64,000 nucleotides of DNA. Origin: Leptolyngbya sp. FACHB-8. Lineage in GTDB: Bacteria > Cyanobacteriota > Cyanobacteriia > Elainellales > Elainellaceae. The stretch spans positions 124,001 to 188,000 of the forward strand of contig NZ_JACJOO010000064.1 in NCBI RefSeq assembly GCF_014695575.1, written 5' to 3'. Numbering within the stretch: position 1 is the stretch's first letter; every line of letters starts with the position of its first letter. A program made the position numbers and the translations under genes. Below are positions 27,591-37,832 of this stretch, piece after piece. Below the pieces are notes generated by a model, which searched no databases, had not been told where the DNA came from, and saw only the letters and a program-made list of their open reading frames with translations.

Positions 27591-27765
27591 AATAGAACCT
27601 GAATTGGGAGGGATTGGATGGGGAGGCCGAGGGGGCCTGCGACCCGGAACGCGATCGGACTCGACTCCCCGGCTGAGGAGTTCATAGAAAAATGAGTCTA
27701 AACAAACCGCAATATTTCTATATTAAGTTCACAATGGTCAATTGGGCAGGGGGAAAACCGATCGC

Positions 27766-28389
27766 TTATTTTATTTCCCAGGCTCCTTTAAAGAAGTCCA
27801 ATTCGCATCGCATAGCGTAACGGTAAGTGGCTTCAACGGTACGGCCTGCATGAGCGTAGCGATCGGTGAGTTCAGCCAGTTGTTGAATCAATGGTTCGAA
27901 GTCACCACTACTATAAGTTTTTATCCAATTGCTATAGGGATGATCAGGAATACCCCCTACAGCTAACTCCTGGCCTAAAAATCCATAAAGCTTCATGCAG
28001 GGCAACATTGCTGCCGCCGTCATACCCACTTCTTGCCCCCATGCAGTTGCGAGTAAAAAGTCGGTGTACTGACGGGTGGCAGCACCAGGTTGCACGTCCC
28101 GCAGGTTAACTCCCCACTCTGCTGCATAGGATTGGTGCAGCTTTAACTCTTGCAGCACGCCATCTGCCAGTGCGTGAAATGTAGAGAAGCCATTCCAATC
28201 AGGAGCTTTCGCCGCTGCAACACTATAAGCGCGGGCAAAGGCTTCCAGGAAGAAGGCATCTTGCCCAACATAATAAGCAAAGATCTCGCGGGGTAGGGTG
28301 CCGTCACCAATGCCCTGGACGAAGGGATGGTCGAGGCAGGCGATCGCCAAGTCTTGATTGACGTTCCAGAGGGTATCAGCCAGGGTCAT
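27766..28389 (-). CDS. tenA: TenA family thiaminase II / aminopyrimidine aminohydrolase
   Basis: 207 residues, all-alpha haem-oxygenase-like fold. Family motifs: FVQGIGDGTLPREIFAYYVG, QDAFFLEAFARAY, AMLPCMKLYG with the catalytic Cys of the TenA_C class, and late Glu in AMRCELDFF. It hydrolyses thiamin or amino-pyrimidine breakdown products in salvage. ATG at 28389 gives MTLADTLWNVN. No other thiamin genes nearby; typA is downstream on the same strand after about 175 nt. Confidence 0.87.
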   Translation of the reverse strand: MTLADTLWNVNQDLAIACLDHPFVQGIGDGTLPREIFAYYVGQDAFFLEAFARAYSVAAAKAPDWNGFSTFHALADGVLQELKLHQSYAAEWGVNLRDVQPGAATRQYTDFLLATAWGQEVGMTAAAMLPCMKLYGFLGQELAVGGIPDHPYSNWIKTYSSGDFEPLIQQLAELTDRYAHAGRTVEATYRYAMRCELDFFKGAWEIK

Positions 28390-28471
28390 GGTTAGGGGAA
28401 TGAGAGCTATCTAACAAGGATTCCCAGGTGGGGTCTGGGAAGGAGCAGGGTGAACAGGGATATAGCGAGAG

Positions 28472-28537
28472 CCATTTAGGTTAGGACATGAAAAGCGAGT
28501 ACTTCGGTTCCCTTCTCACGTCCTAACCCAAATGGCG
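28472..28537. repeat. Inverted repeat upstream of tenA
   Basis: GCCATTTAGGTTAGGAC and GTCCTAACCCAAATGGC are an imperfect inverted pair with a 30-nt centre that contains a smaller GAAAAGCGAGTACTTCGGTTC element. About 85 nt upstream of tenA. Confidence 0.55.
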
Positions 28538-28581
28538 AAGAGGATAAGAGTGAGGCCGCTCCAGTTCTTTTGGATAGTAAA

Positions 28582-28658
28582 TAACCTCAGTTAAGGGCAT
28601 TTTCGAGTGCCGCGCGTTGCGCGGCACTCGAAAATGCCCTTAACCCGAACTCAGGTTA
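28582..28658. repeat. R3 element, copy c (one-hairpin form)
   Basis: TAACCTCAGTTAAGGGC to GCCCTTAACCCGAACTCAGG plus TTA, with only the first hairpin (TTTTCGAGTGCCGCGCGTTG and complement). 77 nt against 126 nt for the two-hairpin form. Confidence 0.85.
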
Positions 28659-28749
28659 AATAGGGTGCAGAAGTCTCGTCGGAGGCGCGTCACCCTCCAA
28701 ACCTGCTGGCTGGGGAGCAGCTCTTCGTATTTTTCGGTGTTAGAAATGC

Positions 28750-28775
28750 GAAAAGGGGGCCTAAAGCCCCCTTTA
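28750..28775 (-). terminator. prk terminator
   Basis: On the minus strand AAAGGGGGCTTTAGGCCCCC is followed by TTTT, about 21 nt after the prk stop. Confidence 0.85.
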
Positions 28776-28796
28776 TGTCCACAGTATGGCCAGTAA

Positions 28797-29810
28797 TTAG
28801 TTGGCGGAAGCCTTGGCAACCAGAGGTGCTTCGGCACTGACCAGACGCTCGTAGGTGGCGCGCATCTTTAGACCAACTAGCACCTGGAAGAGACCAGAAC
28901 CGTTTGCGGAACCGGGGTACTCTTTGTGCTTCAGCAGCAGCTCGGTCAGTTCACCGTAGTGCTTCACAGAGGTGTTGCTGAGGTGGCTTTCGATGTAGAT
29001 CACTTCTTCCAGGCGATCGAATTGACCGTCGACTTCCAGAACGGAAACACTGTTGCCGTAGTATTCGTCGGGGCCGTAGTGGAGACGAATACCGGGGTAA
29101 GAGCAGGTCAGCTTGCGGCCGCAGGGGATCCAGTCGATGGTGGAGCCTTCGTCAAACAGGTAGGCGGGCTCGAAACCTTCGATGCCATCCTTCTGGATGA
29201 GGCGAACGCGAAGAACTTTGCGCTCGGTGTCGTTGGGGATAAGCTGGGTGGGAAGAATTTGGATAACGACGTCAGCGTATTGCTTTTGTACGTCAATGTA
29301 GGCTTCGAAGTCGGGGCGACGGGAGTTGATAGCCGCCATTACGTCTTCGTAGGTGTGGCCGCGCTCAGCCATGTCTCGCTGGATCTTCCAGGCGATTTTC
29401 ACTTCGTCGTCGATGTCGAGGTAAACGCTAAAATCGAGCAGCTCACGAACGCGCTCGTCGTACATGGGGTGCAGGCCTTCGATTACCACAATGCGGTTGG
29501 GGTGAACGGTCTCAGGAGGATCGATCATGCCCGTCTCGTGGTTGTAGATAGGCTTCTCGATGGACTTGCCTTCTTTCAGAGCTTTGATTTGCTCATACAT
29601 CAGATCGAAGTTGTTAGCCGCAGGGTTCAGAGCGGTGACACCGTGCTCTTTCCGCTGCTTCCGATCCAAAGAGTGGTAGTCGTCCAGACAAATGACCGTC
29701 ATCATTTCCTCGCCAAACAGGTCGGCAAGACGACGGAGAAACGTGGACTTGCCGCAGCCGGAATCCCCTGCGACGCCGATGAGTACTACACGGTCGATGT
29801 GACTGGTCAT
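28797..29810 (-). CDS. prk: Phosphoribulokinase
   Basis: 337 residues. P-loop GVAGDSGCGKST (12-23) with C19 and the second redox cysteine C41 (ICLDDYHS), the pair that forms a disulfide under CP12/thioredoxin control. A C-terminal cysteine pair is also present (IPCGRKLTC). It phosphorylates ribulose 5-phosphate to ribulose 1,5-bisphosphate in the Calvin cycle. ATG at 29810 starts MTSHIDRVVLIGVAGD. Divergent from petH with 632 nt between start codons; ends in an intrinsic terminator. Confidence 0.98.
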   Translation of the reverse strand: MTSHIDRVVLIGVAGDSGCGKSTFLRRLADLFGEEMMTVICLDDYHSLDRKQRKEHGVTALNPAANNFDLMYEQIKALKEGKSIEKPIYNHETGMIDPPETVHPNRIVVIEGLHPMYDERVRELLDFSVYLDIDDEVKIAWKIQRDMAERGHTYEDVMAAINSRRPDFEAYIDVQKQYADVVIQILPTQLIPNDTERKVLRVRLIQKDGIEGFEPAYLFDEGSTIDWIPCGRKLTCSYPGIRLHYGPDEYYGNSVSVLEVDGQFDRLEEVIYIESHLSNTSVKHYGELTELLLKHKEYPGSANGSGLFQVLVGLKMRATYERLVSAEAPLVAKASAN

Positions 29811-31660
<1,850 letters not shown>

Positions 31661-31673
31661 GCCACCTTTGCTT

Positions 31674-31715
31674 AAAAACAGAAAGGCTCGGCGATCGCCG
31701 AGCCTTTCTGTTTTT
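31674..31715. terminator. petH terminator
   Basis: A 42-nt palindrome: AAAAACAGAAAGGCTCGGC, GATC centre, and complement ending CTGTTTTT, 14 nt after the petH stop. Its core includes a HIP1 octamer GGCGATCGCC. Confidence 0.9.
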
Positions 31716-31736
31716 CTATCACTGGCTTTTTTAGTA

Positions 31737-31829
31737 TCAGGGCTTACGCAAGTCCGCTATATCTAGAGCATTTACGCTGTGAGTGGGGTGCAGAGCACCC
31801 CACTCACAGCGTAAATGCGTAAGTCCTGA
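31737..31829. repeat. R2 element, copy b
   Basis: TCAGGGCTTACGCAAGTCCG, CTATATCTAGAGCATTTAC on the left, GTAAATGCGTAAGTCCTGA on the right. Hairpin stem CGCTGTGAGTGGGGTGC with tip AGA. Compared with copy a, the ends match and the stem is entirely different, yet complementary. Confidence 0.85.
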
Positions 31830-32038
31830 GTGTGTTACACGTACCCAACGAGGCATACGTTCTGTTGGGGTTGAAGGCCTGGCTTGGGGACGGGCTGCCC
31901 TTCCAAAAAACTCCCTCGGCAAGGAGGTTTTGCAGGGGAGGTGTTAGGTCGCTTCGCATCTGTGAGGTTTGGCTCAGGTTTGGGTTACGTCGTGTTGTGC
32001 CTGAGATTGTGGTGTCTACAGGCGTTCTAGTCTTTCGT

Positions 32039-32698
32039 TTAGGATGCGGCAGCGATCGCAATTCCCAACGGATAAATTCGATGTTCCTGAGCTTGAATAC
32101 GCTGGTGCAGAGTTTCTACAGTATCTCCGGGAAGGATGGGAACGGCCGCCTGCACCAGAATTGGGCCGCTATCAACCTCTAGGGAAACGAGATGAACGGT
32201 ACAGCCAGTGATTCTGGCACCGCTCGCTAGGGCTTGCTCGATCGCATGGGCTCCTTTGAAGGAGGGGAGCAGGCTGGGGTGAATGTTAAGCAGGCGTCCG
32301 GGAAAGGCGTCGATCAAAACCTGGGTGACAATGCGCATCCAGCCCGCCATAATCACCCAGTCAACCCCCTGGTCGTAGAAGGTTTGGGCGATCGCCCCAT
32401 CCAGTGTTTCTCGACTGGGAAACTCGCGGTGGTTGAGGAGCACTTTGGAGATGCCCAGGCGATCGGCCCGTTCGGCGGCTTTGGCCTGAGGGTTGTTGTA
32501 GATAAGGCCACAAATTTCGGCGTTGAGTTCTTTTTTGGCAATGGCTTGGGCGATCGCCTCAAAGTTGCTGCCACTGCCCGATGCCAGTACCCCAAGCCGG
32601 AGGGGCGGCCCATCCCAGTGGCGCTGCCACAACTCTGAGGAGATGGGAGGGGAAAGCAAACTGCTCTCCAAGGAGGCGGACGCAGGACTGGCACTCAT
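32039..32698 (-). CDS. purN: Phosphoribosylglycinamide formyltransferase 1
   Basis: 219 residues from MSASPASASLESS; an upstream in-frame ATG (32728) is possible. Phosphate loop ASGSGSNFEAI (39-49); catalytic Asn138, His140 and Asp176 in LLNIHPSLLPSFKG and VDSGPIL. It transfers the formyl group from 10-formyl-tetrahydrofolate to GAR in purine synthesis. The first 30 residues are an extension commonly seen in cyanobacterial members. Convergent with petH. Confidence 0.95.
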   Translation of the reverse strand: MSASPASASLESSLLSPPISSELWQRHWDGPPLRLGVLASGSGSNFEAIAQAIAKKELNAEICGLIYNNPQAKAAERADRLGISKVLLNHREFPSRETLDGAIAQTFYDQGVDWVIMAGWMRIVTQVLIDAFPGRLLNIHPSLLPSFKGAHAIEQALASGARITGCTVHLVSLEVDSGPILVQAAVPILPGDTVETLHQRIQAQEHRIYPLGIAIAAAS

Positions 32699-32776
32699 GG
32701 AACACTTACAAAATTCAACAAACCTCATTACTATCGCACTTCCTCATCCCATGCTGCGATAAAAACCAATGAATGT

Positions 32777-32908
32777 CAGCAATTCTCAGTATGGGCTTTG
32801 AAGCTGAGAGTTCGTGCCCTTCGGGCATGAACTCTCAGCTTCAAAGCCCGAAAATAGCCCGCCTTCGGCGGGCTATTTTCGGGTTGAATTCCAAAATGAG
32901 AATTGCTG
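32777..32908. repeat. R4 element, copy a
   Basis: 132 nt with perfect 12-bp terminal inverted repeats (CAGCAATTCTCA / TGAGAATTGCTG). Two hairpins: GGGCTTTGAAGCTGAGAGTT with tip in GCCCTTCGGGC, then CCCGAAAATAGCCCGCC, TTCG, complement. Same architecture at 37312. Confidence 0.9.
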
Positions 32909-32961
32909 AATGAATGTGTTCTGCCAGTTCTTTTCCTACAGGTGCAGGCAGCCATCATTAC

Positions 32962-33074
32962 GTAACGAACTTAGGGTAAGTTGAAGCGCCGATTTTGGCG
33001 TGCGCTAAAATCAGCGTTTTCGTTGCCGCACGTTGCGCGGCAACGAAAACGCCCTTAACTCGAAGTCAGGGTGA
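32962..33074. repeat. R3 element, copy e (inverted, eroded)
   Basis: CGAACTTAGGGTAAG at one end and CTTAACTCGAAGTCAGGG at the other. The ATTTTGGCGTGCGC arm has lost most of its partner; the CGTTTTCGTTGCCGCACG hairpin is intact. Starts 53 nt after R4a. Confidence 0.75.
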
Positions 33075-33193
33075 CAAGCTCAACAGTTAGAAATGAGGCC
33101 AGCTAACATTATCAAATCTCTACATGACTTGGGTTGAAAACGATCCCCTCTGGATGGTCTACTAAACTTGGCATGATGGTTAGGGGTTCTAAG

Positions 33194-34558
33194 ATGCGCT
33201 CTCAAGAGATATTAGGACGGGCACGGGAAGGCGATCCAAGGGTAATTGCGGCCATTCTCAACCACACCTTAAAGCCATTGGAGGTGCATGTGCAGGCAGC
33301 ACGGCGCGATCGCACTCTCCACCTAGTTTTGGAAGCTGAGCCAGCACCGGATGCTAGCCGGATGAGTGCCCTGGTCGAAAAGCTGATGCGAGAACTCAAG
33401 GCTGAAAGTCTAGAGCAAATTGTTCTGTATGGGCAGCGGGTGGGAGAGGAGTCAGTAGCATGGAAGCAAGAACTTGTGCTGAAGATAGAACCCGCCGTGA
33501 GTAGCATGACCACCACCCCGTCGGAAACCGCCCCAAGTGCTCTCGAAGCCGATTCCACTGCCCCAGAAGCTACCCCTGGAACATCCGAAAGGTCAACAAA
33601 ACTCGTAGAAACCTTTGCGGTTGTTATGACTTCCACAACAACCTTGTCAGCTTCTGAAGTCGAACCAGAAGTTTCACCCGAACCCGCAGAAGCCCCTGAA
33701 GTCGAACCAGAAGCTTCACCTGAACCGGCAGAACTTGTAGAACCCTTTGCGGCTGTTGCAACCACGACAACCTTATCAGCTCCCGAAGTCGAACCAGAAG
33801 CTTTACCTGAGCTGGCAGAAGATCCTGAAGTCACACTAGAAGCATCACCTGAACCGACAGAACTTGTAGAACCCTTTGCGGCTGTTGCAACTTCTACAAC
33901 AACCTCGTCAGCTCCTGAAGTCGAGCCAGAAGCTTCACCCGAACCTGCAGAAGCCCCTGAAATCGAGCTACAAGCTTCTGTTGAACCTGCACAACTTGTA
34001 GAACCTTTTGCAGCTGTTGCAACTTCTACGGCAACCTCGTCAGCCCCTGAAGTAGAAGCTTCACCTGAGCTTACAGAAGACCCTGAAGTAGAGGCAGAAG
34101 CCTCAGCTGAACCTGTACAACTTGTAGAACCTTTTGCAGCTGTTGCAACTTCTACGACAACGCTACCGTCCCCCGAAGCAGGAGTACTGGCCCGCCCCGA
34201 GGAAACTGCCCTGACAGTTGCAGAAGCTGAGACAGAAGAATTTCTTGAAGACGTTGATGACTCTATCAAGGCTCTGCTCAAAACCTTACAACGCCCAGAA
34301 GCCGTGATCCTTTTGTTCGCGCTATTGCTCGTTACCTTCTGGGAGTTTTATCTCGATCTGGCAGAAGGGGATCGTAACGAAGCTCTCACCCGCATTAGCC
34401 TGGCCCAGCGCCTACGGGTGAGCCCCAGCACTGTGAGCCGACGCAAACTACAGGAAGATTTTAGTGCTTGGAGCCAAAGCCTTGACCCAGACGGAATTAG
34501 TTGGATCTATCAGAAGGGTCGTTACTGGCCCCTGGAGAGCACTATCGTTTCTAATTAA
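33194..34558 (+). CDS. Acidic-repeat protein with hydrophobic segment and C-terminal HTH
   Basis: 454 residues from MRSQEILGRAREGDPRVIAA, chosen for the AGGGG 8-12 nt upstream; GTG/ATG starts up to 33134 are possible. Residues about 1-100 form a module (GDPRVIAAILNHTLKPLEVH, EQIVLYGQRVGEESVAWKQE) that I recognise as a recurrent N-terminal cyanobacterial domain of unknown role. Then come five tandem repeats of about 43 residues (LVEPFAAVATSTTTSSAPEV and Glu/Pro/Ala-rich remainder). Then a 20-residue hydrophobic helix (AVILLFALLLVTFWEFYL) and a helix-turn-helix (SLAQRLRVSPSTVSRRKLQE). The combination is unusual. It may be a membrane-tethered regulator. Confidence 0.7.
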   Translation: MRSQEILGRAREGDPRVIAAILNHTLKPLEVHVQAARRDRTLHLVLEAEPAPDASRMSALVEKLMRELKAESLEQIVLYGQRVGEESVAWKQELVLKIEPAVSSMTTTPSETAPSALEADSTAPEATPGTSERSTKLVETFAVVMTSTTTLSASEVEPEVSPEPAEAPEVEPEASPEPAELVEPFAAVATTTTLSAPEVEPEALPELAEDPEVTLEASPEPTELVEPFAAVATSTTTSSAPEVEPEASPEPAEAPEIELQASVEPAQLVEPFAAVATSTATSSAPEVEASPELTEDPEVEAEASAEPVQLVEPFAAVATSTTTLPSPEAGVLARPEETALTVAEAETEEFLEDVDDSIKALLKTLQRPEAVILLFALLLVTFWEFYLDLAEGDRNEALTRISLAQRLRVSPSTVSRRKLQEDFSAWSQSLDPDGISWIYQKGRYWPLESTIVSN

Positions 34559-34569
34559 TCTGAGTTCGG

Positions 34570-34660
34570 CAGGGCTTACGCATTTGTGTTGTGGGTGGGG
34601 TGCTTCGCACCCCACCCACAACACAAATGCGCTACGGATAGCGGGCTTGCGTCAGTTCTG
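34570..34660. repeat. R2 element, copy c (inverted)
   Basis: CAGGGCTTACGCATTTGTGT to GGGCTTGCGTCAGTTCTG. Hairpin stem GCATTTGTGTTGTGGGTGGG, tip CTTCG, complement. Orientation opposite to a and b. R3f starts right next to it. Confidence 0.8.
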
Positions 34661-34724
34661 TTCGGGTTAAGTTTTTGCAGGGCAGGCAAAAAGAAGCGCT
34701 CGGGCTTATCCCGAATTGAGGTTA
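34661..34724. repeat. R3 element, copy f (degraded)
   Basis: TTCGGGTTAAG at the left and GCTTATCCCGAATTGAGGTT at the right are R3 ends; the hairpins are reduced to TTTTTGCAGGGCAGGCAAAAA. Abuts R2c. Confidence 0.65.
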
Positions 34725-35603
34725 CCTATGTTGAGGCATAGCTTGTTCTAAAAAAGCTTCGACCTGATTAGAGAAAGCTTGGCCCGCGACCTCTGCTAAG
34801 CCATTATGGCCTGCGTTCGGCACCAGCCAAAGCCGCTTGGGTTGAGGACTCGCTTCATAAAGTCTGTCGCTCATATCCGATGGAACCTGATGATCGGCCA
34901 GGCCATGAATGTAGAAAACTGGCATTTGCAAACGTTTGACCTTGCTTAGGGAATCAAAGCGTTGGGTTAGAAGCCAATTAATAGGTAGAAATCCAAACGA
35001 TAGAGTGCGCTCTGCCATCTCCTGCATGGAGGTAAAGCTGCCCTGAACAATAAGCCCAGCCGCATCTGGGTGCTGGACGGCGAGATTGATGGCGATCGCC
35101 CCTCCCAAGGAGTGCCCAAACACCATCACCTGTTCTGGCTGATAGCCTAACGGCCCTGTTAAGTAGTCCCAGGCCGCTTGGGCATCTTCGTAAACCGTTT
35201 TTTCTGAGGGAAAGGCTCCTCCACTTTGCCCATAGCCCCGATAATCAATCATCAAAACTGATAATCCCAGGCGCTGAAATCGGGCCGCATGGTTTACGTT
35301 GGCACCAATATTGTCGCCATTGCCATGGAGATAGAGCAGAGCGCCTCGTTCTTGAGTTCCAGCGGGTACCCACCAACCGTGGATGCGTTCAGTGCCCTTC
35401 GCCGCTGGCACTCCAATCCATACATCCTTAAAGGCGAGGCCAACAGTGGCAGGCGTGCTTTCAATAATCGATGAGGGGAAAAAGATAAGACGGGTTTGCC
35501 GGAGGTAAAGGAGCAGGCTCAAAATGCCGTAGAGGGAGAGGGCGATCGCTAAACCTACCCCAAACCATTTCATCAATTTTGCTCTCCTGGCGTGTTTGGC
35601 CAT
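34722..35603 (-). CDS. Membrane-anchored alpha/beta hydrolase
   Basis: 293 residues. N-terminal membrane helix at about 13-34 (WFGVGLAIALSLYGILSLLL), then an alpha/beta hydrolase of the BEM46/ABHD13-like group: oxyanion segment LYLHGNGDNIGANV, nucleophile in VFGHSLGGAIA, acid in HGLADHQVP, and histidine in NAGHNGL. The triad is complete. The natural ester is unknown. Its stop overlaps the end of R3f by a few bases, and a palindrome separates its start from gatA. Confidence 0.9.
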   Translation of the reverse strand: MAKHARRAKLMKWFGVGLAIALSLYGILSLLLYLRQTRLIFFPSSIIESTPATVGLAFKDVWIGVPAAKGTERIHGWWVPAGTQERGALLYLHGNGDNIGANVNHAARFQRLGLSVLMIDYRGYGQSGGAFPSEKTVYEDAQAAWDYLTGPLGYQPEQVMVFGHSLGGAIAINLAVQHPDAAGLIVQGSFTSMQEMAERTLSFGFLPINWLLTQRFDSLSKVKRLQMPVFYIHGLADHQVPSDMSDRLYEASPQPKRLWLVPNAGHNGLAEVAGQAFSNQVEAFLEQAMPQHR

Positions 35604-35628
35604 TCATTCCTACCCATCCTGGGGGCCC

Positions 35629-35670
35629 AAATAGATAGTGCGCGGTACTTCTACCGCGCACTATCTATTT
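35629..35670. terminator. Hairpin between gatA and hydrolase gene
   Basis: Perfect 19-bp stem AAATAGATAGTGCGCGGTA with loop CTTC, followed by TTGTG on the plus strand. On the minus strand it lies 60 nt after the gatA stop. A second smaller hairpin (GATTCGTGC ... GCACGAAATC) is at 35698. Confidence 0.6.
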
Positions 35671-35729
35671 TGTGTTGTTTCAATCAGCTTTGACATGATT
35701 CGTGCGGGTCACGCACGAAATCCACGAAA

Positions 35730-37193
35730 CTACCCTTCAAGTTTTGGCATGGGCTCATGCCAACGGGTGGATTGTTCATAAGCATGAGCCACGCTGAGCA
35801 GCAGGTCTTCCTGCAAGACGTTACCGATGAGCTGCAAACCAATGGGGAGACCTTGCTCATCAAAACCGCAAGGTAGGCTCAGGGCAGGCAATCCTGCCAG
35901 GTTTACAGGAATGGTCATCAGGTCAGACAAATACATGCTAATGGGATCGTCCGTCTTCTCGCCCGCCTTAAAGGCCGTGGTAGGAGAAGTGGGGCACACC
36001 AGCACATCCACCTGCTGAAACGCTTTCTCGAAGTCCTGCTTGATGAGCGTACGGACCTTCTGAGCCTTGAGATAGTAGGCGTCATAGTAACCCGCTGACA
36101 GAGCGTAAGTTCCAATCATAATCCGACGCTTCACCTCCGCTCCGAACCCTTCGGCGCGGGTCTTGGCATACATATCCAATAGATTGGAAGGATCATCGGC
36201 TCGGAAGCCATACTTCACCCCGTCATAGCGGGCCAAGTTCGCGGATGCCTCAGAGGGCGCAATGATGTAATAGGTGGGCAGCCCATACCGGAACTGTGGG
36301 CAGGAAATAACCTGAATTTCAGCGCCCAATCCCTGCAATTGCTCTACAGCTTTCGTGACGGCCTGTTCAACCACAGCGTCCAAGCCTTCACCAAAGGTTT
36401 CCTTGATGATGCCAATTCGCAATTTGCCGCGTGGCTTGAAGTCAGGACGCAGGGCAGAAGCATAATCTGGAATGTCAACTTTGAGGCTGGTAGCGTCCTG
36501 GGAGTCATAACCCGCGATCGCCCCCAACAAAATTGCAACATCCTCGACCGTACGGCCAAAGGGCCCAATTTGATCCAGTGACGAAGCGTAGGCGACTAAA
36601 CCATAGCGAGACACTAGACCATAGGTGGGTTTCAAACCGACCACACCACAGAAGGAAGCTGGCTGGCGAATTGAACCACCCGTATCAGATCCCAGGGATA
36701 CCACGCACTGCCCAGCCGCTACTGCTGCCGCCGAGCCACCAGACGAACCACCCGGTACCCGCTCCAGATCCCAGGGATTGGCTGTGAGCTGAAACGCTGA
36801 GTTCTCAGTGGAGCTACCCATAGCGAACTCATCCATATTGGTTTTACCCAACATGACAGCACCGGCATCCTTGAGCCGCTGGGTCACCGTGGACTCATAG
36901 GGAGGCACAAAATTTTCTAGAATCCGCGAACCACAAGTCGTCCGGATTCCCTTCGTACACATGTTGTCTTTAATGCCGATGGGAATGCCAGCCAGCGGGC
37001 CAATCGCCTCTCCAGCCGCAATCTTGGCATCCACCTGTCGGGCTTGCTCCAAAGCATAGTCAGCGGTAACCGTCAAAAAGCTATGCACTTTTGGTTCTAG
37101 CGCTTGCAATCGTTCCAGCGCCGCTTCGGCAATTTCAACCGCCGTTCGTTCCTTACGAATAAGTTGCTGGTGCAACTCGCGGATGGATGGCAT
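35730..37193 (-). CDS. gatA: Glu-tRNA(Gln) amidotransferase subunit A
   Basis: 487 residues from [18 protein letters not shown], chosen because GGAG lies 9 nt upstream; ATGs at 37208 and 37217 are alternatives. Amidase signature Ser-cisSer-Lys triad: K75 (GIKDN), S150 (GGSSGGS) and S174 (DTGGSIRQP). It releases ammonia from Gln to convert misacylated Glu-tRNA(Gln) in the GatCAB complex. gatB and gatC are not in the window, as is common in cyanobacteria. Confidence 0.97.
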   Translation of the reverse strand: MPSIRELHQQLIRKERTAVEIAEAALERLQALEPKVHSFLTVTADYALEQARQVDAKIAAGEAIGPLAGIPIGIKDNMCTKGIRTTCGSRILENFVPPYESTVTQRLKDAGAVMLGKTNMDEFAMGSSTENSAFQLTANPWDLERVPGGSSGGSAAAVAAGQCVVSLGSDTGGSIRQPASFCGVVGLKPTYGLVSRYGLVAYASSLDQIGPFGRTVEDVAILLGAIAGYDSQDATSLKVDIPDYASALRPDFKPRGKLRIGIIKETFGEGLDAVVEQAVTKAVEQLQGLGAEIQVISCPQFRYGLPTYYIIAPSEASANLARYDGVKYGFRADDPSNLLDMYAKTRAEGFGAEVKRRIMIGTYALSAGYYDAYYLKAQKVRTLIKQDFEKAFQQVDVLVCPTSPTTAFKAGEKTDDPISMYLSDLMTIPVNLAGLPALSLPCGFDEQGLPIGLQLIGNVLQEDLLLSVAHAYEQSTRWHEPMPKLEG

Positions 37194-37311
37194 CGGGGAG
37201 TTCTCCATCGGGTACATCTAACAGTAAGCAGGGGGGAAATTTTCCCATCCCTCACTGTAGACGATTTTTTGGTCAATTAAGGCAGAGTTGCGCTGAGGGC
37301 AGCAGTTCTCA

Positions 37312-37431
37312 TGATGAGCTTCAAAGCCAAGATTGCGCGCCCGACGGGCGTGCAATCCTGGCTTTGAAGCCCGAAAACCGCGTGCCGAAGGCACGCGGTT
37401 TTCGGGCCTGATTCCATACTGAGAATTCTGC
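37312..37431. repeat. R4 element, copy b
   Basis: GCAGTTCTCA and TGAGAATTCTGC ends. Hairpins: GAGCTTCAAAGCCAAGATTG with GCCCGACGGGC tip, and CCCGAAAACCGCGTGCC, GAA, complement. Same two-hairpin plan as copy a with different stems. Confidence 0.88.
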
Positions 37432-37472
37432 GGTGAGGAGTCGGAGACGAAATAACCTCAACTCAAATTAAA

Positions 37473-37598
37473 TAACCTGAGTTCGGGTTAAGGGCATTTT
37501 CGAGTGCCGCGTGTTGCGCGGCACTCGAAAATGCTTATTTTGGCGTGCGCTTTGCGCACGCCAAAATAAGCACTGCAGCTTATCTCGAACTAAGGTTA
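37473..37598. repeat. R3 element, copy d (two-hairpin form)
   Basis: TAACCTGAGTTCGGGTTAAG to TATCTCGAACTAAGGTTA. Stems GCATTTTCGAGTGCCGCG and TATTTTGGCGTGCGC with tips GTTG and TTT. Same length as copy b, about 126 nt. It starts 41 nt after R4b. Confidence 0.88.
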
Positions 37599-37832
37599 AA
37601 TAAGTTTCAAAATAAACCGGCTAGAAGCTTGTAGGCTATGAAGGTTTAAACCCTCCAGTCCTCCCCTGCCCCAGATTGTTTAGCAAATTTAATTCTGCGG
37701 AGGGATGTGACATTTTAAGGAATTTTGATTACCGTAAACGGTCTTGTAATGCTTTTTCAGGAAAAGTGATTAAATCTAAAGATAAGTTGGCCCTGTTGAG
37801 TCAGCCCTGGTGTGGGGTATCGAGGTAGTGGA

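Noticed and set aside
31832-32182. 116-codon plus-strand frame beginning in the R2b/purN gap
   Set aside because: Half lies antisense to purN and the rest is low-complexity.
33202-34281. Long minus-strand frame opposite the acidic-repeat gene, rich in Ser/Ala/Gly/Thr
   Set aside because: It is the antisense image of the Glu/Pro repeats; the composition is explained by the plus-strand codons and no domain appears.
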